From Gemmatimonadaceae bacterium (GTDB lineage: Bacteria > Gemmatimonadota > Gemmatimonadetes > Gemmatimonadales > Gemmatimonadaceae): DNA of 64,000 bases. Location of the stretch: NCBI GenBank assembly GCA_011525845.1, contig WYBP01000013.1, positions 62,001-126,000 of the forward strand, read 5' to 3'. Under the pieces are notes generated by a model. The model worked only from the letters and a program-made list of their open reading frames with translations, searched no databases and was not told the origin of the DNA. Below are positions 17,059-26,060 of the stretch, piece after piece (position 1 is the stretch's first letter; each line of letters opens with the position of its first letter). The translations under genes and the position numbers were made by a program.

Positions 17059-17117
17059 TTGAACGCTCGGGCTGACCTGCGTGTGGGCTGCTCGGGAAGG
17101 TCAGCCCCTGCGTTCAA
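17059..17117. repeat. Palindromic repeat, copy 2
   Basis: Inner arms GGGCTGACCT (17069-17078) and AGGTCAGCCC (17098-17107) are perfect partners. Outer arms TTGAACG (17059-17065) and CGTTCAA (17111-17117) are also perfect. It shares the arms and the CCCCTGC spacer of the copy at 14175-14232, while the loops differ. It lies between the monooxygenase and the membrane-protein gene. Confidence 0.75.
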
Positions 17118-17198
17118 GACTTCGGCCGGCGCCGATCGCAGGTTCGAGGTGCGCGGCGATAGGCGCTGCGCGGTCACCTCTCATTCCGGGCCACTCCC

Positions 17199-17627
17199 AT
17201 GCCTTTGGTCGTCGGTCTCACCGCCCCGCTGCTCGTCGCACTCTATGCCCGCCTCGCGCGCCTCGATCGCGAACGCTCGTTCTATCCCACCGTCCTGGCC
17301 GCGATCGCCTCGACCTACCTGCTCTTCGCCGCGATCGACGGCTCCCTGGCCGTTGTCGGCGTGGAGGCAATGCTGGCGTCGGTGTTCTTCGCCGCCGCCG
17401 CGATCGGATTCCGGTGGAACCTCTGGCTGGTCGTGGCCGGACTCGCCGCGCACGGGATCATGGACGCATTCCACGGGGGCGTCGTGGAGAACAGCGGGGT
17501 GCCCGCGTGGTGGCCCGCGTTCTGCGCGACGTACGACCTGGTCGCAGCCGCCCTGCTCGCGCGTCTCCTGTTCCCGGGGCGCGCGGGAAGGCCGGCGCTT
17601 GCCGTCTCCGCCGAGGGAGTGTCGTGA
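17199..17627 (+). CDS. Small integral membrane protein, unknown function
   Basis: 142 residues with four predicted membrane helices (about 3-18, 30-50, 52-85 and 105-125) and the polar motif HGIMDAFHGG between helices, which might bind a metal or a small ligand. No family recognised. Its TGA overlaps the GTG start of the following hydrolase (GTGA, 17624-17627), so the two are probably coupled. Confidence 0.72.
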   Translation: MPLVVGLTAPLLVALYARLARLDRERSFYPTVLAAIASTYLLFAAIDGSLAVVGVEAMLASVFFAAAAIGFRWNLWLVVAGLAAHGIMDAFHGGVVENSGVPAWWPAFCATYDLVAAALLARLLFPGRAGRPALAVSAEGVS

Positions 17628-18643
17628 CGCGCCGGCGGTGGGTCCTGGGCGCGCTGCTGAAGTTCGCGATCGCCGCGCTCGCGGTCCTTGCGACCGGCGC
17701 GGCGGTCGAATCCGTCGTGCGGCAGCAGGTGCGGGCGAACCATCCCGCTCCCGGTGTGCTGGCGGACATCGGTGGAGCGCGCCGGCTCCAGTTGGACTGC
17801 CGCGGTACCGGGTCCCCAACGGTCGTGTTCGAATCAGGGTTGGACGTGTACGGATCGCTCGCCTGGACGGGCGTGCACGACTCGGTCGCACGCACCACGC
17901 GGGCCTGTGCCTACGGTCGCGCCGGGGTCATGTGGAGCGATCGCGCGCGCGGTTCGTTCGACATCGAGATCGCGGCGATCGACCTGCATGCGGCGCTCGT
18001 CGGCAGTGGGGAGCGTGCCCCCTGGGTGTTGGTCGGTCACTCGGTGGGCGGACTGTACGCGCTCGCCTTCACCCATCTCTACGGAGCCGAGGTCCGCGGG
18101 CTGGTGCTCGTGGATGCCACGCACCCCGACCAGTTCGAGCGGTTCGCACGCGCCTTGGGCAAGTCGCTCGAGCCCTCGGCGGCCGAGGCGCGGGTCGGAT
18201 CGGCGCTGGCGAGGACGGGTGCGCTGCGGCTGCTGGTCGACGCGCAGACCCCTCCGCACTGGCCGAGTGAGGTCGGCGAGCTGGAGACCGCGTTCCTGCC
18301 GGCCTCGCTCCCCGCGCTGGCTGGCGAGCTCCGGGCGCTGCGACGGTCACTCGCGCACGCTGCGGCGCACCGCTCATTGGGGGATCGCCCGCTGCTGGTC
18401 CTGGCGTCGGTCAAGCCGAGTTCGGACGCCGAGCTCCTGGCGATGAACCTGACGGTCGAGGAGGGCGCCATCCGCACGCACGTCTGGCGTGAACTGCACG
18501 AGGAGCAGGCGCGCTGGTCGCACCTCGGGCGGCTCGAGCTGGTGGAGGATGCCTCGCACTACATCCAGTTCGACCGACCGGACGTGGTGATCCGCGGCGT
18601 CAGGGAGATCGTCGAGGCGACTCGCGTGGCGGGGTCGCGGTGA
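17624..18643 (+). CDS. Alpha/beta hydrolase, membrane-anchored or secreted
   Basis: A 339-residue hydrolase with an N-terminal hydrophobic helix (GALLKFAIAALAVLATGAAV). It has the nucleophile elbow GHSVGG, an acidic residue after LVLVDATHP and a late histidine in EDASHYIQFDRP. The catalytic triad is therefore complete. The core is related to proline-iminopeptidase and esterase-type enzymes; the substrate is not predictable. The GTG start overlaps the upstream stop by four bases, which favours this start over alternatives. Confidence 0.87.
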   Translation: MTRRRWVLGALLKFAIAALAVLATGAAVESVVRQQVRANHPAPGVLADIGGARRLQLDCRGTGSPTVVFESGLDVYGSLAWTGVHDSVARTTRACAYGRAGVMWSDRARGSFDIEIAAIDLHAALVGSGERAPWVLVGHSVGGLYALAFTHLYGAEVRGLVLVDATHPDQFERFARALGKSLEPSAAEARVGSALARTGALRLLVDAQTPPHWPSEVGELETAFLPASLPALAGELRALRRSLAHAAAHRSLGDRPLLVLASVKPSSDAELLAMNLTVEEGAIRTHVWRELHEEQARWSHLGRLELVEDASHYIQFDRPDVVIRGVREIVEATRVAGSR

Positions 18644-18806
18644 TGAGGTCCGGCACGGGGATGCGGGTGCAGACCATCATCCAAGTCGCGGGTACCGCGG
18701 GGCAGGGCCGCGATCGCACCACCCCTGCCGAGGGCAGAACTGGCATCACCACGCTCGGTTCCTCATGTTGTCGAGGTCGAGCCCATCTGATCAACACGAG
18801 TAGACC

Positions 18807-19781
18807 ATGAGAGCGATCATCCACTCCGCCTTCGGCGCCCCTCGCGATGTGCTCGCGATCGGAGACGTCGACCGCCCGACCCCCGGACCGGCCGAAGTCC
18901 TCGTCCGCGTCCGCGCCTCCGCCGTCGCCAAGGGCATCTGGCTCATCACGCAGGGCCTGCCGTACATCGCCCGCCCGGCCTACGGACTGCGCGCGCCGAA
19001 ACAGCCTGTCGCCGGCCTCGCGTTCGCGGGGACCGTCGACGCCGTCGGCGAGGCCGTGACCGACTTCGCGGTCGGCGACGACGTCTTCGGCTACCACGCG
19101 GGCGCGCTGGCGGAGTTCGTCGCCGTGCCGCCCGACGCGCTCGCGAGGAAGCCGGACCGCGTCTCCTTCGAGGAGGCAGCGGCCGCACCGGTCTCGGGGC
19201 TCGCGGCGCTCCAGGCCGTGCGCGACAGCGGGAAGGTCGAGGAAGGGCATCGCGTGCTGGTCATCGGCGCATCGGGCGGAGTGGGTTCGTTCGCCGTGCA
19301 GATCGCGAGGGCGTACGGCGCCGAGGTGACGGGAGTGGCGAGCACGCGAAACCTCGCGCTCGTGCGATCGCTCGGCGCGGACCACGCGATCGACTACACG
19401 CGCGAGGATCCGCTCGCGGGGGAGCGCCGGTACGACGTGGTGATCGACATCGCCGGCAACCGGCGCGTCTCGCGCCTGCGCCGCGTGCTCGCGCCCGGCG
19501 GGACGCTCGTGATGGTCGGCGGGACGGGCGGGCGCTGGACGATGGGGTTCGGGCGCACGGTGCGCGGGATGCTGCTCTCCCCCTTCGTGCGCGAGCGCAT
19601 CGTGGGGCTGATCTCTGAGCCGAACCCGCGCGACCTGCGCGCGCTCGCGGTGCTGATGGAGGCGGGAAAGCTCGCGCCCGCCGTGGAGCGCACCGTGCCA
19701 TTCACGGCGGCCGCCGAGGCGGTGGAGGAGGCGGGGAGCGGGCACGCGAGCGGGACGATCGTGGTCCGCGTCCGGGAGTGA
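18807..19781 (+). CDS. Zinc-independent MDR oxidoreductase (NAD(P)-dependent alcohol dehydrogenase/quinone reductase-like)
   Basis: A 324-residue medium-chain dehydrogenase/reductase. The N-terminal GroES-like part has GTVDAVGEAVTDFAVGDDVFG. The Rossmann part has GASGGVGSFAVQIARAYGAEVTGV. The catalytic zinc ligands and the four-cysteine structural zinc site of true alcohol dehydrogenases are absent, placing it with quinone reductase-like enzymes that use NADPH. Seven bases later comes a DUF4386 membrane gene, and then the remnant of a TetR regulator. This gene trio is commonly found together. Confidence 0.9.
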   Translation: MRAIIHSAFGAPRDVLAIGDVDRPTPGPAEVLVRVRASAVAKGIWLITQGLPYIARPAYGLRAPKQPVAGLAFAGTVDAVGEAVTDFAVGDDVFGYHAGALAEFVAVPPDALARKPDRVSFEEAAAAPVSGLAALQAVRDSGKVEEGHRVLVIGASGGVGSFAVQIARAYGAEVTGVASTRNLALVRSLGADHAIDYTREDPLAGERRYDVVIDIAGNRRVSRLRRVLAPGGTLVMVGGTGGRWTMGFGRTVRGMLLSPFVRERIVGLISEPNPRDLRALAVLMEAGKLAPAVERTVPFTAAAEAVEEAGSGHASGTIVVRVRE

Positions 19782-19788
19782 GCGCGCG

Positions 19789-20505
19789 ATGAACCGGATG
19801 GTGCGCACCGCCGGTGCGCTCTACATCGCGCTCTTCATCCTCGGCCCCTTCGTCTTCCTCTTCGGCAAGGCCGCGGCGCTGGTGCCGGGCGACCCGGCGG
19901 CGAGCGCCGCGAACGTGCTCGCGATGGGCACCGAGTACCGCGTGGGGATGCTCATCGAGGTCGCGATCATCCTCATCGAGATCGTGCTCGCGGCGATCTT
20001 CTACGTGATCTTCCGCCCAGTGAACCAGGCGCTCTCGCTCGCAGCGGCGTTCGCGCGATTCGGGGAGGCGCTGGTGCAGGGCGTCAACGTCCTGGTGAGC
20101 GGGAGCGTGCTCCTCGTGCTCGGTGCCGACAAAGCGCTCGCCGCGTTCACTCCATCGCAGCTCGAGGCGCTCGGACACCTCCTCCTCGGCGCGAATGCGT
20201 TCGGCGTGCTGGTCTGGGGGATCTTCTTCGGCTTCCACCTCCTCCTGCTCGGCCATCTCGTACGCGCGTCGGGGTTCCTGCCGCGGTGGATGGGCGCGCT
20301 GCTGATGGTCGCCGGCGTCGGCTATCTCGTGCAGAGTTGCGGGATGATCCTCTGGCCGGACGCGAAGGCGACGCTCGACGTGCTCGTGGTGGTGATGGCG
20401 GTACCGGGGGAGCTGGCGTTCGCCTTCTGGCTGCTCTTCAAGGGGGTGCAGGGGGGCAAGCCGCGTCCGGTTCCCGCCGCTGAGCGGCCGGTCGACGTGA
20501 CGTAG
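19789..20505 (+). CDS. DUF4386-type membrane protein
   Basis: 238 residues with about six predicted membrane helices and the pattern of DUF4386 proteins (N-terminal ALYIALFILGPF, later FGFHLLLLGHLV, LPRWMGALLMVAGVGYLV and a short cytoplasmic tail). The function is unknown. It follows the MDR oxidoreductase by seven bases and is presumably co-transcribed. Its 3' end abuts the decayed TetR sequence on the other strand. Confidence 0.85.
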   Translation: MNRMVRTAGALYIALFILGPFVFLFGKAAALVPGDPAASAANVLAMGTEYRVGMLIEVAIILIEIVLAAIFYVIFRPVNQALSLAAAFARFGEALVQGVNVLVSGSVLLVLGADKALAAFTPSQLEALGHLLLGANAFGVLVWGIFFGFHLLLLGHLVRASGFLPRWMGALLMVAGVGYLVQSCGMILWPDAKATLDVLVVVMAVPGELAFAFWLLFKGVQGGKPRPVPAAERPVDVT

Positions 20506-20585
20506 AGCTCGATCCCATCGAGCACGCGCTCGAACCCGAGGTCGAACGACTCGCGGCTGGGGGTCGGGCGCAGGACTAACGGGAC
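20505..20585 (-). pseudogene. Remnant of a TetR-family regulator C-terminus
   Basis: Read on the minus strand, this stretch encodes VLRPTPSRESFDLGFERVLDGIE. The FDLGFERVLDGIE part matches the last helix typical of TetR regulators with a TetR_C-type domain. Only about 27 codons are recognisable: no helix-turn-helix, no start, and the frame runs on into the end of the DUF4386 gene without the expected stop. TetR genes frequently neighbour the MDR/DUF4386 pair, so this is probably the fossil of their lost regulator. The match was judged by eye. Confidence 0.6.
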
Positions 20586-20660
20586 CGTTGCGTCCCGGCG
20601 GGACCGGCATGAGTGTTCGAGTCGTCGCCTCCGAGCCCCCTCCAGTCACGGGAGTCCTGC

Positions 20661-21800
20661 ATGCGTCGTTCGCTCCGCTGGGCCCTTGTCGCCATGATCG
20701 TCCCGGTCGCCATCCCCCTCGGCGCCCAACGTCCGGCATTGATCAAGCTCAAGCCCGCATCCGGCCAGCATCCCGAGGAGTTCACGACGGTCTTCGCCCT
20801 GCGAGAACTCGCCGATGGCCGGGTCCTGGTCAGCGACAGCCGGGAGAGCCGGCTGGTCGTCCTCGACTTTCGTACGGGGGCCACGAAGGCGGTCGGCCGC
20901 ACCGGGCGGGGGCCGAACGAGTACTCCCGCGCGGCGACCCTCTTCGCGCTCGGCGCTGATTCGACGCTCCTGGCGGATCCGGGATCGCGGCGCTGGCTGG
21001 TCCTGGCGAAGGACTCGATCGTCGTGACGGTCCCGCCGGATGATCGGGCGGTCCTGGCGGTGAGTGGCTTCCCGCGCGGGGCTGACGCCCGGGGCAAGCT
21101 CCTCGCCCGGCGCGAGAAGGCCATCGCCGACGCGCCGACCACTGAGACGACGGAGCGCGACTCGTCGGCCTTCGTGCTGGTCGACCGTGCGACCGTGCGG
21201 CAGGACACGGTCGCCTGGGGGATGCCACTGCCGCGACGGACGCAGCAGACGAAGAACGCGAAGGGCGAGATCACGTCGATGAGCGTCATGCCGGTCGGGG
21301 TCCTCGCCTACGAGGAGAGCGGGATCCTCTTCCCCGACGGATGGTTCGCCATCGCACGACACCGGCCGTTCCGTGTGGACTGGCGTTCGCCGACCGGCAC
21401 ATGGACGAAGGGTGCGCCGCTCCCGGTCGCCCCGATCCGCGTGGACGCGCGGGAGCGGAGCGCCTACTTGGAACGGAACGCCGAGAACTACCGACCGCGG
21501 CCGGAGCTTCCGCCGGAGTTCGCGCTCAAGCCGCCGACGCCGGGAGACTTCCCCGACGTCATCCCGCCGTTCCCCCCGGGCGCGCTGAGTGTCGGACCCG
21601 ACGGGGTGCTGATCATCCGCCGCACCAAGAGCGCCGACTTCACGGGATCCAACTACTTCTTCGTGGACCGGCAGGGAAAGCTCGTTGGCGAGCTCGCCCT
21701 GCCCGCGAGCGAGACCGTGGTCGGCGCAGGGCCGCGGACGCTGTACGTCGCGGTGAAGGATGAGGACGACATCCTGCGGATTCGGCGGCATCCGTGGTGA
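20661..21800 (+). CDS. Secreted six-bladed beta-propeller-like protein
   Basis: 379 residues, exported (MRRSLRWALVAMIVPVAIPLGAQ). The mature part resembles NHL/6-bladed propellers: LADGRVLVSDSRESRLVVLDFRTG, GRTGRGPNEYSRAATLFALGADSTLLADPG, and a closing blade KDEDDILRIRR. It has no obvious catalytic motif, so binding or scaffolding is likely. The start at 20661 has GGAG six bases upstream and gives a terminal signal peptide. Confidence 0.78.
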   Translation: MRRSLRWALVAMIVPVAIPLGAQRPALIKLKPASGQHPEEFTTVFALRELADGRVLVSDSRESRLVVLDFRTGATKAVGRTGRGPNEYSRAATLFALGADSTLLADPGSRRWLVLAKDSIVVTVPPDDRAVLAVSGFPRGADARGKLLARREKAIADAPTTETTERDSSAFVLVDRATVRQDTVAWGMPLPRRTQQTKNAKGEITSMSVMPVGVLAYEESGILFPDGWFAIARHRPFRVDWRSPTGTWTKGAPLPVAPIRVDARERSAYLERNAENYRPRPELPPEFALKPPTPGDFPDVIPPFPPGALSVGPDGVLIIRRTKSADFTGSNYFFVDRQGKLVGELALPASETVVGAGPRTLYVAVKDEDDILRIRRHPW

Positions 21801-21831
21801 TCCGGCACGCGGCTCGGGGGTAGCAGGATGG

Positions 21832-22815
21832 GTGCACCCGACCTTCACCGAGCGGCGCCGGATCCCGCGCCGGAGGGTGGTGTGGTGGTCGCTCGGCGCC
21901 GGTGCGCTGCTGACTCTCGCCGGCCTCGCGTGGCTGCTGCGCGACCCTGAGCCCTACTTCGAGGAACGCCACGGCACTCTGGCCGCGGTGCTCGATGCGC
22001 GCGTGGAGCGCACGGGCGGGATGGTGGAGGAGACCGTCCGCCTGCGTTCGACCAGCGGGCTCGAAGTCTCGCTCGCGATCCGTGCGCCGGACGCCGCCGC
22101 GTCAGTCGGCGCGCGCGAAGTCGTCGTACGCCGCCCCCTCTACCTGATCCTCGGCGGCCATGTGCGCGGCATGGGCGCGGGCGCGCTCGTCGGCGACACC
22201 CGCGGCGCGGTCATCGCGGCACTCGAGTATCCCTACGACGGCGACCACCGTGCGAAGGGGCTCAGCGTCGTCGCCCAGGTCCCGGCGATCCGCAGCGCGA
22301 TCTGGGACACGCCGCCGGCGGTGCGCCTCGCGCTCGATCACCTGCTCTCGCGCCCCGACGTGGACCCGAATCGGGTAGAGCTCGTCGGCGCGAGCTTCGG
22401 CGTGATCTTCGCGACGGTCGCGGCCGCGCTCGACGACCGCGTCACCCGGCTCTGGCTCGCGCACGGCGGCGGCCGGCCCTTCACGCTCCTCGACCACGGG
22501 CTCAAGGACGAGATCCCCGTCGCGCCGCTGCGCTACCCGGTCTCGCTGCTCGCGCACCTGATCGCCTCGGGTCCGCGCTTCGCGCCGGAGCGCTGGGTGG
22601 CACGGGTGGCGCCGCGCCCGGTGGTGATGCTCAATGGGCTGGACGACGAGCGGATCCCGCGGGAGACGGTCGACGTGCTCTGGCGGTCGGCGCAGCAGCC
22701 CAAGCGGATGGTCTGGCTCTCGGGGCCGCACGTGCAGGGGGACCGGCCCGAGGTGCTGCAGGCGCTCGTGGACACGATGTTCGCGATCGCGGAGGGGGGC
22801 CCCGAAGCGCCCTGA
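21832..22815 (+). CDS. Membrane-anchored alpha/beta hydrolase
   Basis: About 327 residues with an N-terminal membrane helix (VVWWSLGAGALLTLAGLAWLL). The hydrolase core has the nucleophile motif GASFG, an acidic LNGLDDERIP segment and a late histidine in LSGPHVQGD, so the triad looks complete. The ALEYPYDG motif resembles dienelactone hydrolase or acetyl-xylan esterase-like proteins. The GTG at 21832 is chosen because an AGGA lies just upstream and it avoids overlap with the propeller gene; an in-frame start at 21760 is possible. Confidence 0.78.
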   Translation: MHPTFTERRRIPRRRVVWWSLGAGALLTLAGLAWLLRDPEPYFEERHGTLAAVLDARVERTGGMVEETVRLRSTSGLEVSLAIRAPDAAASVGAREVVVRRPLYLILGGHVRGMGAGALVGDTRGAVIAALEYPYDGDHRAKGLSVVAQVPAIRSAIWDTPPAVRLALDHLLSRPDVDPNRVELVGASFGVIFATVAAALDDRVTRLWLAHGGGRPFTLLDHGLKDEIPVAPLRYPVSLLAHLIASGPRFAPERWVARVAPRPVVMLNGLDDERIPRETVDVLWRSAQQPKRMVWLSGPHVQGDRPEVLQALVDTMFAIAEGGPEAP

Positions 22816-22931
22816 GCGATGGTCCCGCGGAGCTTGGGACTCGAGACGCGACGCTGGTCTATCGCGCTCCCGCGCCGGAACTCACATTCTAGCGCGGCCA
22901 CCCGACCACCTCGACACCCCGGAGGTTCGCC

Positions 22932-23411
22932 ATGACGATGCGACCGTTCTTCCAGAGCGCGCTCGCTCTCGCCTTCTTGTCACTGATCCACGGAGCCGCT
23001 CTCGCGCAGGCGGCCGCGCCGAATGCGCGCACTCAGGTCCAGGACGTGGTTCGCGCCTACGTTGACGCGAGCAACAAGGTGGACATCACGGCCGCGATGG
23101 AGTTGATGAGCCGACGGCCGGAAGTGAGCAGCGTCGAGGACGGGAACATCACGCGCGGATGGGACGCCATCCGGCAGGCCGCCGACGAGATGCTCGGCAT
23201 GGAGGGGCGGTTCAAGGTCGCTGTCGGGTCGATGGACGTGACCCTCCTCGGGGCCGCGAACGCGCTCGTCGTCGCACCCACCACCATCACGATCGTGGAC
23301 GACGCCGGCCAGACGGTACAGGTAAAGGGGGCGCTCTCCCTCGTGCTCGAGCGGGTGCAGGGCGCCTGGAAGATCCTGCACGAGCACCACAGCATCCGCG
23401 CCGAGCAGTGA
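22932..23411 (+). CDS. Secreted NTF2-like (SnoaL/DUF4440-type) protein
   Basis: 159 residues with a signal peptide (FFQSALALAFLSLIHGAALAQ) followed by a small NTF2-like cone domain: VRAYVDASNKVDITAAMELMS, GWDAIRQAADEMLG, and the final strand GAWKILHEHHS. Relatives include ketosteroid-isomerase-like proteins without known activity. GGAGG six bases before the ATG supports the start. It lies 34 bases before the xanthine dehydrogenase genes; a role there is unproven. Confidence 0.82.
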   Translation: MTMRPFFQSALALAFLSLIHGAALAQAAAPNARTQVQDVVRAYVDASNKVDITAAMELMSRRPEVSSVEDGNITRGWDAIRQAADEMLGMEGRFKVAVGSMDVTLLGAANALVVAPTTITIVDDAGQTVQVKGALSLVLERVQGAWKILHEHHSIRAEQ

Positions 23412-23445
23412 AGGTCACCGGGCTCCACGTGGGCGGTCGCTGACC

Positions 23446-25557
23446 GTGCCGGTCACCGCCGTCGGCCAAAGCGTCTCCCGCAAGGACGGCATCGGCAAGG
23501 CCACCGGCGCCGCGAAGTACGCCGACGACCTGACCTGGCCGGGGATGCTCCACGGCCGCACGATCCGCTCGACCGTCCCGCGCGGCCGGATCCGCGCGGT
23601 GCTCTTCGACTTCGACACCACCGGCTTCACCATCGTGGACCACGCGGACGTGCCAGGGTCGAACATGGTGGACCTGATCGAGCGCGACCAGCCGCTCCTC
23701 GCGGTGCACGAGGTGCGGCACGTCGGCGAGCCGATCCTCCTCCTCGCGCACGAGGACAAGGAGGTGCTCCACGCGGCCCGGGTGCTCGTCGAGTATGAGG
23801 AGCTGCCCCCCCTCCTCGATCCAGAGGGCTCGGAGCAGACCTTCAAGACGATCACGATCGACAAGGGGGACGCCGCCGCGATGGCGGGCGCGGACCTGGT
23901 GGTCGAGGGCACCTACCAGACGGGCCACCAGGAGCACATCTACATCGAGCCGAACGGGGTGATCGCGGTCCCCGAGGACGGCGGGATCACGGTGCATGGC
24001 TCGATCCAGTGCCCCTTCTACGCGCTCAAGGCGCTCAAGGCGCTGCTCGGCCCCGACATCCCCGCGCGCGTGGTGCAGACGGAGACGGGGGGCGGCTTCG
24101 GCGGGAAGGAGGAGTTCCCCTCGATCCCCGCTGGACACGCGGCGCTCCTCGCGCACAAGTCGGGGCGCCCGGTGAAGATCATCTACGACCGCGTGGAGGA
24201 CATGGTCTCCACCACCAAGCGGCACCCGTCCATCGTGCGGCACCGTACGGGGGTGAAGCGCGACGGGACGCTGGTGGCGATGGAGGTGGAGGTGATCCTC
24301 GACGGGGGCGCATACGTCACGCTGAGCCCGGTGGTGCTCTCGCGCGGGTGCATCCACGCGGCGGGACCCTACCGCTGCGACAACATCAGGATCGAGGGGC
24401 GCGCGGTCTTCACGAACACGCCCCCCAACGGCGCCTTCCGCGGCTTCGGCGCGCCACAGACGGAGTTCGCGGTGGAGGTGCAGATGGAGCGCGTGGCCGA
24501 GGCGCTCGGGATGGACCCGGTGGAGTTCCGGCGGAAGAACGCGCTCCGCGCCGGCGACACCACGGCGACCGGACAGGTCCTCCGCGAGGACTGCAGCGCG
24601 CTCGCGGTGCTCGACGAAGCGGTGCGGCGCACGGAGTTCGCCCGCAAGCGGACGGAGTACGAGGGCACGGATCGCGCGATCGGGCTCTCGCTCTTCTACC
24701 ATGGCGCGGGGTTCACGGGGAGCGGGGAGCGCTACCTCAAGTCGCGCGCGCGCCTCGAGGTCACCCCCACCGGCGTGCGCATCGCGACCGGGAGCACGGA
24801 GATCGGCCAGGGGACGCGCACGATGCACGCGCAGATCGTCGCCGACGCGCTCGGCGTGCCCTACGAGAGCGTGGAGGTCGCGCAGCCCGACACGAAGCAC
24901 GTCGTGGACAGCGGGCCCACGGTGGCATCGCGCACCTGCATGGTGGTGGGGAAGATCCTCGAGGAGTGCGCGGTGGAGATGCGATCGGAGCTCGGCAAGC
25001 TCTCGCCCGCCGAGTACTTCGCGAAGCACGGGGCGATGACGGTGGAGCGGATGTACGAGCCGCCGGACTGGATCCGGTGGGACGACGCGACCTACCGCGG
25101 CGACGCCTACGCGACCTACGGCTGGGGGTGCGACGTGGTGGAGCTCGAGGTGGACCCCGACACCTTCGACGTACGCCTGCTGGAGGTGACGGCGGTGCAG
25201 GAGTTCGGTCGGCCGATCCACCCGGCGCTCGCGCGCGGCCAGATCGAGGGGGGCACGGTCCAGGGGCTCGGCTACGCGCTCCTTGAGCGCGTGGTGATGA
25301 GGAATGGCGCGATGGCGAACGCGCAGCTCACGAACTACACGATCCCCACGACGCTCGACGTGCCGGAGATCGACGTGGTGATGCTCGAGAATCCGTACCC
25401 CGGCGGTCCGTTCGGGGCGAAGGGACTCGGCGAGCTCCCGATGGATGGGCCCGCGCCCGCGGTGGTGAACGCGCTGCGGCACCTGGGCCACGACATCCGG
25501 GCGATCCCGGCGACGCCGGAGATGATCGCGGCGAGCCCGGTGGCGGCGCGCACGTGA
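23446..25557 (+). CDS. xdhA: Xanthine dehydrogenase, molybdenum-binding subunit
   Basis: Large catalytic subunit (703 residues) of a molybdenum hydroxylase that converts hypoxanthine/xanthine to urate. The family pattern is clear: an N-terminal a/b-hammerhead domain (IGKATGAAKYADD), GGGFGGKEE for molybdopterin binding, NGAFRGFGAPQ, and the C-terminal GAKGLGEL with the catalytic glutamate near residue 662. The start is GTG 23446, with no strong ribosome site. The order Mo, Fe-S, FAD subunits followed directly by allantoinase, allantoicase, OHCU decarboxylase and HIU hydrolase makes xanthine the most likely substrate rather than CO or an aldehyde. Symbols follow E. coli usage. Confidence 0.92.
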   Translation: MPVTAVGQSVSRKDGIGKATGAAKYADDLTWPGMLHGRTIRSTVPRGRIRAVLFDFDTTGFTIVDHADVPGSNMVDLIERDQPLLAVHEVRHVGEPILLLAHEDKEVLHAARVLVEYEELPPLLDPEGSEQTFKTITIDKGDAAAMAGADLVVEGTYQTGHQEHIYIEPNGVIAVPEDGGITVHGSIQCPFYALKALKALLGPDIPARVVQTETGGGFGGKEEFPSIPAGHAALLAHKSGRPVKIIYDRVEDMVSTTKRHPSIVRHRTGVKRDGTLVAMEVEVILDGGAYVTLSPVVLSRGCIHAAGPYRCDNIRIEGRAVFTNTPPNGAFRGFGAPQTEFAVEVQMERVAEALGMDPVEFRRKNALRAGDTTATGQVLREDCSALAVLDEAVRRTEFARKRTEYEGTDRAIGLSLFYHGAGFTGSGERYLKSRARLEVTPTGVRIATGSTEIGQGTRTMHAQIVADALGVPYESVEVAQPDTKHVVDSGPTVASRTCMVVGKILEECAVEMRSELGKLSPAEYFAKHGAMTVERMYEPPDWIRWDDATYRGDAYATYGWGCDVVELEVDPDTFDVRLLEVTAVQEFGRPIHPALARGQIEGGTVQGLGYALLERVVMRNGAMANAQLTNYTIPTTLDVPEIDVVMLENPYPGGPFGAKGLGELPMDGPAPAVVNALRHLGHDIRAIPATPEMIAASPVAART

Positions 25558-26042
25558 GGTTCACGCTCAATGGCCTGCCGGTGGAGACGAACGCGCACCC
25601 GATGGCGCGGCTCCTCGACGTGCTCCGCGAGGAGCAGAGGCTCACGGGCACCAAGGAAGGGTGCGGGGAAGGGGAGTGCGGTGCGTGCACGGTGCTCGTG
25701 GACGGGCAGTCGGTCTGTTCCTGCCTCGTGCCGGTCGCGCAGGTGGAGGGCGCCCGCGTCACCACCATCGAGGGCCTCCACGGTACGCACCCGCTCCAGA
25801 AGCTCTTCATGGACGAGGTGGGCGCGCAGTGCGGGATCTGCACGCCGGGGATGGTGCTCGCCGCGCTCGCGCTCGAGGACAACCCGGTGCCCACGCTCGA
25901 CGACGTGCGGACGGCGCTCGCCGGGAACCTCTGCCGCTGCACGGGCTACTCCGCGATCTACCGCGCGGTGCTCAAGTGGCGGGCCGAGGCGGACTCGGGG
26001 CCGCACGCCGCGCCGGAGCAGGCGTCTGCGAGGCACAAATGA
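25554..26042 (+). CDS. xdhC: Xanthine dehydrogenase, [2Fe-2S] subunit
   Basis: A 162-residue electron-transfer subunit. The plant-ferredoxin-type cluster is held by Cys37, Cys42, Cys45 and Cys57 (GCGEGECGACTV motif). The second, helical cluster is held by Cys93, Cys96, Cys127 and Cys129 (CGICTPG and CRCTGY). It carries electrons from the molybdenum site to FAD. The GTG start overlaps the stop of the large subunit by four bases (GTGA). Length and cysteine spacing are normal. Confidence 0.95.
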   Translation: MRFTLNGLPVETNAHPMARLLDVLREEQRLTGTKEGCGEGECGACTVLVDGQSVCSCLVPVAQVEGARVTTIEGLHGTHPLQKLFMDEVGAQCGICTPGMVLAALALEDNPVPTLDDVRTALAGNLCRCTGYSAIYRAVLKWRAEADSGPHAAPEQASARHK

Positions 26043-26060
26043 GGTACACGTGAGGCGCCC

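Noticed and set aside
15891-17177. Longer start for the flavin monooxygenase at 17177
   Set aside because: The extra 69 residues run through repeat copy 2, are low-complexity, and would bury the normally N-terminal FAD motif.
18644-18806. Possible minus-strand gene remnant in the gap before the MDR oxidoreductase
   Set aside because: A short open stretch exists, but no family resemblance was found, unlike the TetR fragment.
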